Shown piece by piece: positions 12,440 through 23,796 of a stretch of DNA of 64,000 bases. Made by a program: the position numbers and the translations under genes. This stretch comes from Ligula intestinalis. Its lineage: Eukaryota > Platyhelminthes > Cestoda > Diphyllobothriidea > Diphyllobothriidae. The stretch is taken from NCBI GenBank assembly GCA_036362985.1, contig JAYGXS010000004.1, positions 22,412,186-22,476,185 on the forward strand. Reading direction: 5' to 3'. Under the pieces are notes generated by a model. That model saw nothing but the letters and a program-made list of their open reading frames with translations. It did no database searches and had not been told where the DNA came from. Position 1 is the stretch's first letter, and each line of letters starts with the position of its first letter.

Positions 12440-12650
12440 CGGCAGGTGGCGAGGCGCTGATTAACTGCGGTTCGATGAAGTGCTTATGACCCATCTGATA
12501 GACGCCAGTGGTGAACCAACTGCGCCGTCTGTGAGTGCGTTTGTTTGTGTTGTGTGACCATCTGGTGTTCACGGTTATCCTTGGCTGATGAAGGCTAATA
12601 AGCCCAAAACAGTTCTGTATCAAGTTACCACCGAATGCTGTCATACCCCC
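12440..12650 (+). repeat. Possible SINE-related sequence
   Basis: The segment TTGGCTGATGAAGGCTAATA followed by AGCCCAAAACAGT resembles the body of the SINEs that follow at 12.7 and 13.1 kb. No tRNA-like head is recognisable, so this is a weak assignment. Confidence 0.3.
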
Positions 12651-12734
12651 TTACTAACGGAATTCACTTGTCCCGCTCTGCATTGGGTCTCATCTCTCAG
12701 CCCCTGACAGCAGCCTGGCTGGCAAGTCAAAGAG

Positions 12735-12885
12735 TTCGTGGCTCCATGGTTAGAACGTTTGACTCTGACCGAAAGTGTCGCGAGTTTGAGTCTGAGCTGG
12801 TCATGACTGGCTGTCGACAGCTAATAAGCCAGAAATGGTCCTTGCAGTCTCCCCAAATTTCGCCGGCAATTCTATCTGCCTAGAT
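12735..12885 (+). repeat. tRNA-derived SINE, copy 1
   Basis: A tRNA-like head begins GTGGCTCCATGGTTAGAACG, resembling an A box, and continues to GCGAGTTTGAGTC, a degenerate B box. The unrelated body that follows contains CTAATAAGCCAGAAATGG and ends in CGCCGGCAAT. The body recurs at 13.1, 19.8, 48.2 and 50.0 kb. Such elements are transcribed by RNA polymerase III from the head and moved by a LINE partner (general knowledge). Confidence 0.65.
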
Positions 12886-13079
12886 TATTAGCCGCTACGG
12901 CAGCTGTAAGGTACTGTCTGAAATCTTAGGCAGAGTTGGACAGGTGAATTCCATTAGCGGTCGGGGAAATGTAGTCCAAATTGTTTCCCGCAGCCGCTGG
13001 GAGTAAGTTGTTCCGTATGTAAAGTGAAGGTGGATCAGTGGGTGTCAATATTTCCAGACTTAAATCGGCAGGTTAACCG

Positions 13080-13250
13080 ACTCGTGGCTCAATAGTAAGA
13101 GCGTTAGACTCTAATCAAAAAGATTGCGAGTTCGAGCCTGGGGTCGTGCACCACATGGGGTTGGGTATGACTAGCTGATGACGGCCAGTAAACCAGCGAT
13201 GATCATTCCAGTATCCCTTGTCTTTGCCGGCAATACAATCCAGCGATTAT
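13080..13250 (+). repeat. tRNA-derived SINE, copy 2
   Basis: The head reads CGTGGCTCAATAGTAAGAGC and, 33 bases on, the B box GAGTTCGAGCC, which matches the GGTTCGANNCC type closely. The body contains GACTAGCTGATGACGGCCAG and CTTTGCCGGCAATAC, the same as copy 1. No acceptor stem or CCA context is visible, so it is not called as a tRNA gene. Confidence 0.75.
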
Positions 13251-13438
13251 TTCACAATGCGCAACAACTCGCAGTAAATGCAGGAGCCCCCACATTTTGA
13301 ATGCACATACAGGAGCAAAGCAGCTGCAGCCTAGTAATAAGTATCCGCTTACGTAGTTTGTTCCTCTATCTTATAAGGTCTTCGATTATGGCTTGGGTCA
13401 TGCACCTTAAAGGGGGTGTGAACCTGGTTTTGTTTCAG

Positions 13439-13767
13439 TGGTCCTAGCTTCTTCTGCACAGTTAATTAGCGCAACTAATCTGTTCGCCTCTTTCGATGAA
13501 ATATATACTTTTTACAGTCGCCTTATCCTTAATGGGGGCACAGCTCTGGCATTTGCGTTATACATATTAGGCTTAAATGGAGTCCTTTTGGATTACCTAA
13601 ACTCGGTCGAGGAAACTGTCAACTCTACGTGCAGAAGACGGGAAACTCAGTCAACTTATCAAACCTTACAATTGATCGTTACAGAAAAGCAGTTGCGAAG
13701 ATCAAACTATACCCCAAACTACTTTAATCACGCTGCAGTGGACTTAGCCCTCTTATTGAAGTACTAA
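13439..13767 (+). CDS. Probable terminal exon of an unrecognised membrane protein
   Basis: A pyrimidine-rich acceptor (TTTTGTTTCAG) precedes a 329-base open segment that ends at TAA (13,765-13,767), about 109 residues. The peptide begins ASSAQLISATNLFASFDEIY and contains the hydrophobic stretch GGTALAFALYILGLNGVLL, which could span a membrane, followed by a polar tail with NST and NYT sequons. The strong acceptor, normal composition and length support a real final exon. Upstream exons were not located, and I do not recognise the family. The AT-rich sequence downstream would be the 3' untranslated region. Confidence 0.4.
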
Positions 13768-14904
13768 TCTAAGAAAAAATCGAGCTATTACCACACCCCA
13801 TGTATTCCATGTATTTAGGCAACGCACACTTCTCAACTAACGGGAACCGCAGTCAAGCTTCACCCTTTGCATGTGTGGGCGTATGCTGTCGTAATATGTG
13901 CCGCATTCGCGCTGATCTGTCAGCATTTTCATTCACTTTCGTGCCTGATCACGTGACCTCAGCGCCTATCATTCAGTCACCATCCCTCCTCTCGCGTGCA
14001 GACCGGAGTTTAACACTTTTGTTTCATTCTAAGACCACCTACAACAGACTAAATGCCAAGTCCTTGTGGTCGAGCAGAATCATATCTTTCGAAATGCAGT
14101 CTTATATACTACTTATATCCAACTTTTAGATCTGTAAACACTGGCTTTAGTTCGCTGGCGTCATATTTTTCTATTAAATGAAATACGCACGAACATTTTG
14201 TGACCCCTCTTCCAAAGTCCTTTATCTAGCATTTGTAATGAAATTAGAATGGGAAGGTTTTAATGGCCATTTTGCCTTTTGTGCTGTTTGGTCTAAAGCA
14301 TTTGTATTCATTTGCAATTATTTTCTTCTAATGGGATCGATTGTGTTTTTAATTTTGAGCTTATCGTGATATCTGTTCATTCAAAATGCAAGTGAAATTT
14401 ACGCTGAACTATTAGGAGAAAATAATTTCAAATCAAGAAATCCATAAAAATTGTCATCTGTTTGAGACCTTCAAGTCACTCATTGGAACAGGTTTTAAGA
14501 CCTGTTGGCCCTTCGGAGGACGTGTCTGGCTCGCCATTCTCAAATATTTTTGTATACCTTCTAGGGTGACTGAGCAGGTGCATTTTCGATCCACTAGCTT
14601 TCCTTTCGAGTGCATGGCGTACCCTTTTGCTTCAGTCTTAGTACCTTTTAAAACGGACTGACTGCTAATTCCTACGCGGTCGAAAACAATTACATCTTTT
14701 GAAATATTGCTCTTGAAATTGTCAAACTTTATATCTCTCAGAATTCCCCTCAGGCTGTTGTTCTGACCTTGGTTGTGCCGTGCGTCGTCACCGTTATAAC
14801 CTTGTGTGTTGCTGTGTCATCACTGGTTATGTACGCCAGTTACGTGTTAGGAAGAGAAGGCAGAACAGAATAGCAGATAGTTTGAGGAAGAAGGAAGGTT
14901 GAGC
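13768..14904. other. Possible 3' UTR and anonymous sequence
   Basis: Plus-strand open frames at 13,800-14,129 and 14,178-14,369 follow the probable terminal exon but lack acceptors and recognisable domains. Nothing else is identified before the PLE tail. Confidence 0.3.
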
Positions 14905-16202
14905 ACCGGATCAAGTTGCTTATTATTCTGAGCTTTCGGGCTCTTGCGGGAGTCCATCGACAGAGACAAAAGCGTCCACGAGAATCACGAGAAAGTTATA
15001 GGGGGTAGGAGCCAATCAAACGTCATAGGGAAGGGGGGTTTGAGGTGGAGGGAGGGGTGAAGGGAGGGAGCGTCCACCATAAGGGATAAAAGCTTCCAAG
15101 AAAACAAGTAACAGTTGTGGGGGGCGGGTAGGAGCTAGTCGAACGTCATACGGACAGAGGGAGGGGAGTTAGAGAGTTAGGGAGAGGGGGAGGGTTCATT
15201 ATTCAGCAGTCCACCGTGCGCATGTTCCTGCGGAGAGCAGTATAAGCAGGCGCAAGCTCAATGCATCTGTTCACTGAGTTGTCATCCATTGCCCAGGCTT
15301 CAATTAGCTCGCGTTCGGTCTTGCTCACGGCGTGAGCGATTATCCTTGTTGCTGCGACATTAAAGTCGTGGCTAATCTCATGGGTGTGGGCCGCCACTTG
15401 CGACAGTTCGTCACCCAGCCTGACAGCCCACTTATGTTCATTTATGCGTGAACCCAGCATGCGTCCAATTTGCCGTGTAGTTACAAGGGCGGCTTAAGCA
15501 TAGGATGCGATACACTACCCCGGATTATTCTGTGGGATTCAGCGGGTCTTTTATTTTCATTACCTGACTGCGCATGGTAGCCTTGGGATGGTGTGCAATT
15601 CCAACACCCAGTTCCGCAGCGATGCGCTCGGTCGCTTCTGAGACATTCTTGATGTACGGTAGAGCGTGTCATATCCTCAGATGTTCTTCCGCTCGGGCCC
15701 TCCGGGGCCGTACGCGTAGGCAGCGGCTTATAAAGGCTTTCGGATAACCATTCCACATGAACTGATCGCGGAGGTATCGGGCTTCGTGCGCCTTCTCTTC
15801 TGGTCTACTGCTGTGGGTTTGAATTCGTTTGAGGAGCGTTTTTACACAGCTTCGTTTGTGAGCAGCCGGGTGGTTGCTGTTAAAACTGTAGTTGTGTCGT
15901 GTTAGTTGCCTTTCTGTAGACCGTCGTCTCAATTTCACCGTTACGCGTTCTCTTGATGAAGACATCAACAAACAGGCAGCTGCTGCTCTTGTTCTTCTTC
16001 CCGCGTGAATTTTGTCAGGAAATATTCCTTTGAGCAAGTCCTGGGAGTTGTGCAGTATGTTTTTCTTGACGATGACAAAAGTGTCGGCGACGTAGCGGCG
16101 CCAGAAGACAGGCTTATGTTGGACGAAGGCGATATATTCTAGCTCCTGTAGAGCCAGTTCTGCCACTAAGCTGGAGATCGGGGAGCCCATGACCGGCAGC
16201 CT
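14905..16202 (-). mobile_element. Penelope-like element, RT and GIY-YIG pseudogene
   Basis: On the minus strand, 16,190-15,669 encodes reverse-transcriptase motifs: MGSPISSLVAELALQELEY, then WRRYVADTFVIV, where the YVDD catalytic box reads YVAD, then KRSCVKTLLKRIQTHSS, the linker seen in all PLE copies here. The frame then shifts: 15,756-15,481 spans the VVYRILC endonuclease start in another frame, and 15,460-15,203 carries MLGSRINEHKWAVRL and ERELIEAWAMDDNSVNRCI, the GIY-YIG C-terminal half. PLE proteins copy RNA at a nick made by GIY-YIG. The changed YVDD and frameshifts show that this copy is dead. The tail ends near 14,905. Confidence 0.85.
14961..15190. repeat. Two tandem purine-rich units of about 115 bases
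   Basis: Two consecutive similar units share ACAAAAGCGTCCA / ATAAAAGCTTCCA, GTAGGAGC and CGAACGTCAT followed by GGGAGG-type purine tracts. They form part of the 3' tail of the adjacent minus-strand PLE. Duplicated tails are common in PLEs (family knowledge). Confidence 0.6.
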
Positions 16203-18666
16203 TTGTTCCCTATGGGCTCCTCCATAAGTGGACCATGCGGGGAGCCATCGTTAGTCAGCAATCGTGTCCTCATCGTGACGCTTGGCGCGCGCACTTTGCC
16301 CCTGGCCTGGCATGACCTCACGGATGGCAGACCCCGGCCACGGTTGTCCTTGCGTGCTCGCGTGTTGGCCTTTCAAGGTCACTCTCTTTGCCCACTTTGC
16401 ATGCACTGGTAGCCTGTTCGAGTTCATTGTTATTGTGTCCTCAGGACGGCCCGAGTTATGACTTGGCCGTCCTAACAGCTGTCGACATCGCATTTTATAA
16501 AGTGCTCACCAAGTTAAAGTGGTCCCTATTGTAAAACCCTATATTCAGCGCTTTTCAGTGTATAAGATGGGGATAGTAAAATAACCGGTTTGCGTCCTCT
16601 GCAGTCGGCTCCGCTGCGCATATTTTCGTTGAAAATCATTTTCTTTTAATGATGCAAATGATATTGATGGCCGTGAGCTTGTCTGGTTGATTCTTCATTC
16701 GCTTTGTAGCGCAACTTTGCACAGAACATTTAAGCGAAGAGGGTCTCAATCAATCGCTAAAAGTGTCATGCATTAAATTCTTTAACTTCCTTGGGAAATA
16801 AACTAAAGGTAGACTTTCATTTATGGCAACAGTAGTTTCCTCAGAATGAAAATTCTTAGATCCGATCCAGCCATTGATGCTAGCAAAGAAACCTGGTCAT
16901 AGGTAATCGTAAACAAGTCTGAGACATGCGCAGATAAGGGGTTTTAATCACGCCGAATAAATTGTTGGAATTTCGAAAGAAATCTCTTATATGCAAATAT
17001 TTTGCAGTCGTGGAAGACATTAACAATAGTCTGTGGTTTTTAAAAGCAAGAAAATACGTCAAGTCAGATATATGTGTTCAACTTCGGTTTTACAGCGGTT
17101 TAAACTGGACAATATTTAAATATCCAATACTCAATTACATAAGGATGGTCCGCATGTTCAAATTATAGTGTAGGTTAAGTGCCTGATATCGTTTCTTATG
17201 TTCAAATTGGTTACAAAATCCCTCAGCTCAGGACACTTCATGAACATTTTGGGAACATTTTCTTTTAAATTAAAACTTTAGTATTTAAGTCTTCGCGCGC
17301 GAATATTCATGCGTGCGATAGTCTTATTTTGAATCGTCATAGCTTTATAAATACATGAGCATAGGCATCTGAAATACCGAAACTTGCTATTTTAAGAGCT
17401 CTTTCCAATATGATTATGTTACAAAATGTCTCTGGAACAAAAGCTTGCATATTGCATCAGTTATTGCCATTGTTCATCGCTTTTAATACCTTCCTTATTT
17501 CTTTTACTAGTTTGAATCGCTTTTGTATTATAGTCTACTGTAGAAAACACCCGAAAATAAAGGAATTTGAATCCGTTAATGCATAACTTAATTATAGTTT
17601 TACGTTTGCTTAAAAACAAATCGAATCTGTAACCTTTAACTTCTTTACCATACTGCGTGGCAGGTCACCTAAATGCTACAATATAAGACTTCAGTATAGA
17701 TCAGTATGCTCGGCATTCTTCCTCGTAGCATGCTAAGTCGGGATTCATCTAGACTGATAAAATATCACTCATGCTTGAGGTTGGCAAAATAAATACATGG
17801 GTAAATTTGTGAGAAGAGACCAAAGTCGCTTTGCTTTGGATAATTATTGGAAGTCTGTACTCCCATGAGGCGCAAACACCATTTATGTGCTAAAATTGAG
17901 GAGACGAGTTCCATGATTCAGTTGCATAGAAGGCGTGCCTATAGAATAAACGTTTCATTCCACATGACCTGTTATATGTCTTCTATGATTACTGCACTGA
18001 GACACCGCATATATGGTGTAATCGCCAATCCTTTTCGATTGCATTAAGAAGATGGGCATTTTCACCTTTCTCGTTATTCTAATTTTAAAGTCATTGGATG
18101 TAGTCACGAATTATAAAAACTCAATAACACGGGATGGTTGCTCTTTGTTATGAGATTGCCCGAAAGGACGCCAAACTCCTGAATGCCTTCGAATAATCGA
18201 AACACCTATCTTTTCATTGAGTCACGCTAGATCGAAATGTCGTGTTATTTTCAGCATATTTTTTTTGTAGCCAGAGTAAGCATACTGTGGCATTAAGCAT
18301 AAAAATGTTTGATGATCAAACTGCCCAGGCTCATGCTTCAAGTGTCCGGCCAACATTAGAATGGTACTGACTGGTGACGTCAAATTTAACACCAATCATT
18401 AGCTCAGTCTTCAGTCTTTGCCCCCAAAATGCACAAATTCAAGGTGGTGCCTTTGGTTATACAAGCCTGTATCATAATAAGCTCTCTCAAAATTTTCATG
18501 GGTGGGGCAACCGAAAGGCAATAGCCACTTACCAAAATTAATCCTTATTATTTATATTGAAAAGAGTTGAGAGAGGAAATTTTCCTTCCGAAACATGGTA
18601 TCGTGATTTTATTTGCGTTCACCATTCTTAAGTGATCAAAGTCATCCGCACTTATTGCAAATTACG
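16203..18666. other. No recognisable gene; expected site of the kinase 5' end if the next contig is flipped
   Basis: The first 300 bases are GC-rich and unidentified; the rest is AT-rich with short open frames. If the middle contig is reversed (see the gap entries), this region is upstream of the CDK-like kinase on the plus strand and should hold its first coding exon. I could not find a convincing one. ATG at 18,429 opens a peptide MHKFK followed directly by GT, which is too short to be called. Confidence 0.35.
16443..16473. repeat. GC-rich hairpin
   Basis: AGGACGGCC (16,443-16,451) is the perfect reverse complement of GGCCGTCCT (16,465-16,473), with a 13-base loop. No T run follows, so it is not a terminator. 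Confidence 0.7.
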
Positions 18667-18713
18667 TGTAACTTAGTCCCCCGGACACTATAAACATAGT
18701 TTCATTTTACTTG
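18667..18713 (+). repeat. 47-base contig-end overlap, left partner
   Basis: The last 47 bases before gap 1 are the exact reverse complement of 39,744-39,790, the last 47 bases before gap 2. In the second copy this sequence leads directly into the acceptor (TTGTAG) of a kinase exon. The placement of both copies flush against gaps marks an unmerged contig overlap. Confidence 0.95.
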
Positions 18714-18813
18714 NNNNNNNNNNNNNNNNNNNNNNNNNNNNNNNNNNNNNNNNNNNNNNNNNNNNNNNNNNNNNNNNNNNNNNNNNNNNNNNNNNNNNNN
18801 NNNNNNNNNNNNN
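18714..18813. other. Assembly gap 1 (100 N)
   Basis: Exactly 100 N, a conventional placeholder for a gap of unknown size. The flanking sequence argues that the contig to its right is in the wrong orientation. Confidence 0.99.
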
Positions 18814-18939
18814 CCTCGAGTCTACAATCCAGTAAGAAACACGTGCAACATTGAAAAAAACAACGGTCTGAATGGATAAATCGTTTAAAATAATAATATA
18901 TCAATATAACTCTACTACTATTAACAGATGTCAACAGTC

Positions 18940-19400
18940 CTTCATTTTGAAACTGTTAAGAAGATTTCCTTTCATAAAAACAACCGAAAAACTTGCGTAA
19001 CATTTGGAGCTTACGATTCTGGTTTTATACTTGGATGTTGAGTCATCTACACTCACATTAGATACAAACAGTCGGTTTGACATGGACGAGCTTTTTTGCA
19101 ATGGCAGCAGATCGTATAGAGGATTCCTGATATTATTTGCCGTGGTAGCGAGTCTTCTGGTTTCGCTATCTGATATCTTATGGTGGCCTGTGTGGAACTC
19201 CAAATCCATGTGGTGCGAAAACCCGGTCGACAGTCTCGAGCATTTTTGACGTACGGAGTCGCTTACTATAAGCTGTAGTCGGTGTGATGTTTTCGCTCAT
19301 TCCGTTTACGCATGCAACAATAGCCATTTTCTTTGAGCACACGTCGAAAATATTGCAGTTCGGCAACATCCTTCCTCCGCTAATTGTAGTGCGAGTAATT
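18940..19400 (-). mobile_element. PLE fragment in block A, minus half of a head-to-head pair
   Basis: Minus-strand peptides SKMLETVDRVFAPHGFGVPH and, in another frame, a degraded YRI-type endonuclease start correspond to the PLE segment between reverse transcriptase and GIY-YIG. The matching piece in block B is at 48,606-49,065 (plus). It abuts a PLE piece of opposite polarity at 19,402. Confidence 0.65.
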
Positions 19401-19401
19401 T

Positions 19402-19600
19402 CATCAGCGTCGGCCGCTTACTTGCATGCCTTGTAGTGGGAGTCGCACACAGACCACATACAACCTTTATGCTTCAGATGGTCATCACACTGAAATTCAG
19501 AACGGAGGATGAAAGTTCGGCAGGTCAAGACCCACACGCCGACATCAGGCAATTAGCGAAAAAGCGAACAACTATTCTCAAAAGGGGGAGTCTTGCATTT
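19402..19600 (+). mobile_element. PLE fragment in block A, plus half of a head-to-head pair
   Basis: The plus strand reads VGRLLACLVVGVAHRP, the same protein segment as in the neighbouring minus-strand piece, then jumps to sequence matching the 3' untranslated part of the 29.3-kb PLE (GATGAAAGTTCGGCAGGTCA near 19,509). This indicates an internal deletion. Confidence 0.55.
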
Positions 19601-19784
19601 TCATAGTCACGCTGTAGTATACCGACCGTGTCCTTTAATTACTAACTCCCTGTGTATTAATTACTCTGACAAGGCACTACGGGTTCCTTTTTTTGTTGGT
19701 TGAGATCACGAATATGATAAATATATGTGTTTACCTGATTTAGTAGGAAACTAATTAAGTTTTGCTTTGCTCATTTCTCTTGAG

Positions 19785-19872
19785 CTTACGTAGGACTGGC
19801 TTATGAAAACTCACAAGCCAGAAGTGGCCATTCCGGTCTCCCTTTGCTTTGTCAGATACATTTTAGCATATC
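19785..19872 (+). repeat. SINE body fragment in block A
   Basis: TAGGACTGGCTTATGAAAAC followed by TCACAAGCCAGAAGTGGCCA matches the body of the SINEs at 12.7 and 13.1 kb. The tRNA-like head is absent. Confidence 0.5.
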
Positions 19873-21054
19873 ATCATAGTCACTATGTTACGGTCTGACT
19901 GGTCCACGTTGGGAGCTCCTTGTTCCTCTACTAGATCGGCAAAACACATATGTTCATCATACAGGAATATTTAGCATTTAATAATACAGCAAGTGACTTT
20001 GCACTAAATTACAGATATAAAAAGCTTCGTTACAGTTAAGGCTAGTGTTTTAGTCTAAGTTAATAATATAATGACAACCATCGTAATTATACTCTTCCTG
20101 AAATTTAACACAACATCCCCGTAGCACTGGATGGTTGTATCATCGAGTACGAAAAACCGTTGTTAAATTCAGCCCTCACGTTTTTATGCACACCTACTTT
20201 CCTGTGCCGACCCATCTATGGCCCGAATCAACGAAATGCCGACTATTCTGGCTATCTGATGAAAGTGGGAGGATTTTATTTGCTTTAATTCAAGAGCACT
20301 TTTTTCGACATCGAACAAAGAGTGAACGTCAGTAAAATCCTCCGAATACCCTACAGATTTTTAAACTGTCATCAAAGGGCGCCATAACAACATATTTTGC
20401 CACAAAACCCTATCACCTAAACCCCTTACGAACACGGAGCCTTCCCTCCACCTCTATCTTTGCCTCTCTCAAAAAAGAAAAGGGTGTTCTGTTAGAATTA
20501 CAAGTTCCGTAAGTGCATTAACTTATGCATAGTTATTGCACACCCTGGATCGGACAGACATTTTCTCTACACTTTTGAGGAAACTTTACTCTTTACTCTG
20601 TTGTAGTGCAAATATTAGTTGTGAAATACGACGAGGGCTTGAAGTCGCAGGCACAATACGTTCAAAGCCTTAGCCATCCAGACACAATGATCTGTGAATT
20701 CAAAAAAAAAGCTGAAGAGAATTTGGTCTGAATACGCCAGAATGGAACTAAAACACCGACAGACAGCAAATCAATTCGCGAAAACACACATTCTTCATTA
20801 AAGTGATTGAAATTTCAAAAACACATTATACTAGCTATGTCTTAATATATAACCCAGCGTTTTTTTCAATGCCGGCGTATTGCTCGTTCCGCAGATGCTG
20901 TTTGTTTCGACAACGCTTGCAAGCCATCCTTTTGTGATGCGTTGGACAGAAGAGAACGCTCCCAAATTGTTGATCCCGATGCCTCTTCACTGACAAATTC
21001 GTCCAACCTAGTTCTCACCGGGATACCGTGTGTTTGAAATATCACTATCTGCTA

Positions 21055-21290
21055 ACAACGTGCCGACTTACTGGCAAACGCTGACGGGATGTTCTTTCCT
21101 CATACCTACGTGCCGACTTACTCGCACAGATTGACGAGATTATTCTGGGGAATTCTTATCTTTTACCAACGCGTCGACTTCCTAGCACTCGTTGATGAGG
21201 TCAACTTTCCTCACATCAACTTGCCGACTTCTGGCAAACATTGACATTCCAGCAAGTAATTTCCGACTAACTGGTATACGCTGTCAGTAT
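21055..21290. repeat. Degenerate minisatellite, 41-60-base units (block A)
   Basis: Five successive units are marked by variants of ACGTGCCGACTTACTGGCA, at about 21,057, 21,110, 21,169, 21,219 and 21,260. The reverse-complement counterpart lies at 61,330-61,530. Confidence 0.7.
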
Positions 21291-21299
21291 TACGCAGTC

Positions 21300-23700
21300 G
21301 AGAACATTTTTCTTTGCGTGGTAAACCTTTGTTATACATTTATCTATCCACAACTTCGCTATATTATTATTTATACAACGTTTCCTATACTCATATTTTC
21401 AAAAGTCGCCCAAAGTTTTCGTTATGCATTCAGGCCAAAGCTATTAGCGTCAAGTGTGCATTGTCCGGAGTATGTTATAGCAATATCAGTAAGGTAACGT
21501 GAACTGAAACATTGCAAGGTGATCGGGGTTCGTCATAATGATGACGATAAAGAAAAGATGAACTGCAGTTTCTAAAAACATCACTCATGGGGTTGGTGTT
21601 TGCCTCAGCGGCCAAATTCGCTTCAGCAACCAGAGGTCGAAATACTTGTGTATCGCTTCGAGAACTATTCCTGTACTCTGCTAGAATTGCGCGCTCCAGT
21701 GTCCACGTATCCGAAGGTCAATAATAGAAACACACCGAAGACAGGATATTTTGTAAATCAGAGGAAACCAGACGCTCTGGACATCCAAAGTTTGCATTAC
21801 ATACGGAAATAGACGACGGCCACTACTGCCCACGAAGCCAGTTGCAGACTCAGTCTGTCGCTATTCGGCTGTTTCCCAATTTTAACTGATCAGCCTTTAA
21901 TTTCTATACGTTATTACTTAGATCGAGGTAGACAGACATCAGTGCATGCGAGATAGCGCTTGAACAGTTTAATTTACGGTTGCTTATTATAATTCATGCG
22001 GATTTCGTCGGCAGTATTATTGCTCCCTATATTAGTGGCCAGTTCGCATGCATTACACTAGTGTTAAAAATAATAAGGAAACAATTAACAGTTCATTGTA
22101 CAAGTATAAAAGATGCGATTATTCATACAAAACGGTTCCTATCCGCCTAATCCTCTACATTATAATTGGACCGGGAAAGTATGCATTACGTTAAAAATTA
22201 CGTTGTTTTACCCGCACATACGCGAACTACACGCAACATTCACTTAGCTTTCCTATATTAGAGAGGTTAAGGAATTAATAACGGTGAGTTGTATTCAAAC
22301 ATTAAAGTGAAAGAGAAGCTTACTTTGTTTCCGAGAAGTGTATCTTCAGTTGACACTTCGGGTAAAAGTTCATACTATTTAAAAGGGCAAGAGTTTAAAT
22401 TAAAGAAAAATAGGTTAAGATACTTTCCTGCCCCAAGGATTAGACAAACCGGGCGCACCCAATATTTTGCAAAGTAAAAATTAGGAGTGAAGACACGAAA
22501 TTTGAAGTTTAATAGTTGCAAGACGGAAATCGTCAAGTTGATAACATTTGTCCAAATTTTAACCATTTTCTCGGTAAGAATCAAGTACCGTTCATTTGTA
22601 AAAACCAAATTCGAATGGGCTTTTCATTATCTTTAAAAGTTAACGGCTTAAGTAAAAATTTACTTAGTTGTGTAGTTTCAGAAATTTTTCGAACCTGCGC
22701 CTCCAGAAAAGTCTTCCATGCTGGAAAAAATAATGTTCAGATTGACACTCTCCACCTGTTAGTCTGACTGCACACAGCCGACGCGTCCTCAAAAAATTAT
22801 CGAACCTAAGAAAGGAGGCCGGAACATATAGGCGCTTGCCTCAGGCATTATCAACAACTGCGCCTAATCCCCATACAAATTGTATGGCAGTCATGGACAG
22901 TCAATGGGTAAAAGGGGAGGGGAAATAGGAGTTAGCCCACTTCTGAGAAAGCCACACCACCCCTACGACGCTTGCAGCGCATTCTTTACTACAATAAATG
23001 TGATACCTTAAATCTCTAGGTATCGTCTCCCTGGAGTAAATTTAAAGCATGTAAGAACTGCAGATTGACAGCAAACTTAGTTTAAATATATGTGACATTG
23101 TAATAAGTTGCAAACTGAAACCCTTATAACAGGACTTGACATATGTGTAGCAAAAGACAATAATTAATTCCACTAAAATTAGAGACAAATGAGAGGATAT
23201 ATAATTTCCACAGTCAAACCCTTATGACATCCCACGAAGATTATATCGGCGCCACCCTTTTTTTATAGAATTGGCACATATTTTTCCTGTGCTTAAAGGG
23301 CGAATGCACAGCTCAAATTAACTCAAAGGTGTATTCCAGAATTTAATGAATCCTGTTCAGTGTGGTACATATTACGCCCTGATGCGGAAGTGAGCTGCGA
23401 GCCACACCGCGTAAAGCCCAGTACATCCTGTGAAAACCAAGCAACATACGGCTTGCACACATGGATTGGTCAATTTTGTCATCCATTGCTCTGGTCCTCC
23501 TTATAGATGCCTGCCTTCAGAACCAGGTGAATCGAATGAGAGGGAGAAGAGTAGACGCTGTGCATTTCGGCCTTAGCCAAGAGAATGAAAACCTCCCGGC
23601 AACTCAAAGATTAAACCGCATCCACAATATATGACCGTACGTAAGACATAACGAGAATTTAGATTTATCGGTTAGCACACATTTTTGCTGCAATTAATCT
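21300..23700. other. A/C-specific segment without recognised genes
   Basis: The sequence is shared with 58.0-61.3 kb (inverted) and absent from block B. Open frames such as 21,600-21,812, 22,289-22,477 and 22,516-22,767 (plus) are nearly unchanged in C, but the copies are so similar overall that this says little about coding. I recognise none of them. Confidence 0.4.
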
Positions 23701-23709
23701 TGAACACAC

Positions 23710-23796
23710 CTTTGGAGCTTTCCTTTGTTCACCGTGCTGTGAAGAGCTTAGACACTTTTCTGATTTCTGATCCAACGTGTTTGTTTTCTCTCTCAG
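23710..23796 (-). CDS. 87-base phase-0 exon, copy in block A
   Basis: On the minus strand an acceptor (GCATTTTAG) leads into 29 codons starting LREKTNTLDQKSEK and ending in APK, followed by a GTGTGT donor. It is identical in plan to the exon at 57,909-57,995 and paralogous to 52,711-52,797. The protein is unrecognised, hydrophilic and rich in Lys, Ser and Gln. Confidence 0.5.

Noticed and set aside
13085..13150. A tRNA gene
   Set aside because: A and B boxes are good, but no acceptor stem pairs and the sequence continues into a body repeated at other SINE copies.
15669..16190. An active retrotransposon reverse transcriptase
   Set aside because: The catalytic box reads YVAD and the endonuclease lies in other frames, so the element is dead.
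16443..16473. An intrinsic transcription terminator
   Set aside because: No T tract follows and the organism is eukaryotic.
18429..18443. First exon of the kinase (ATG with MHKFK then GT)
   Set aside because: Too short: the expected glycine-loop start is missing and the GT context is poor; any ATG could look this way.
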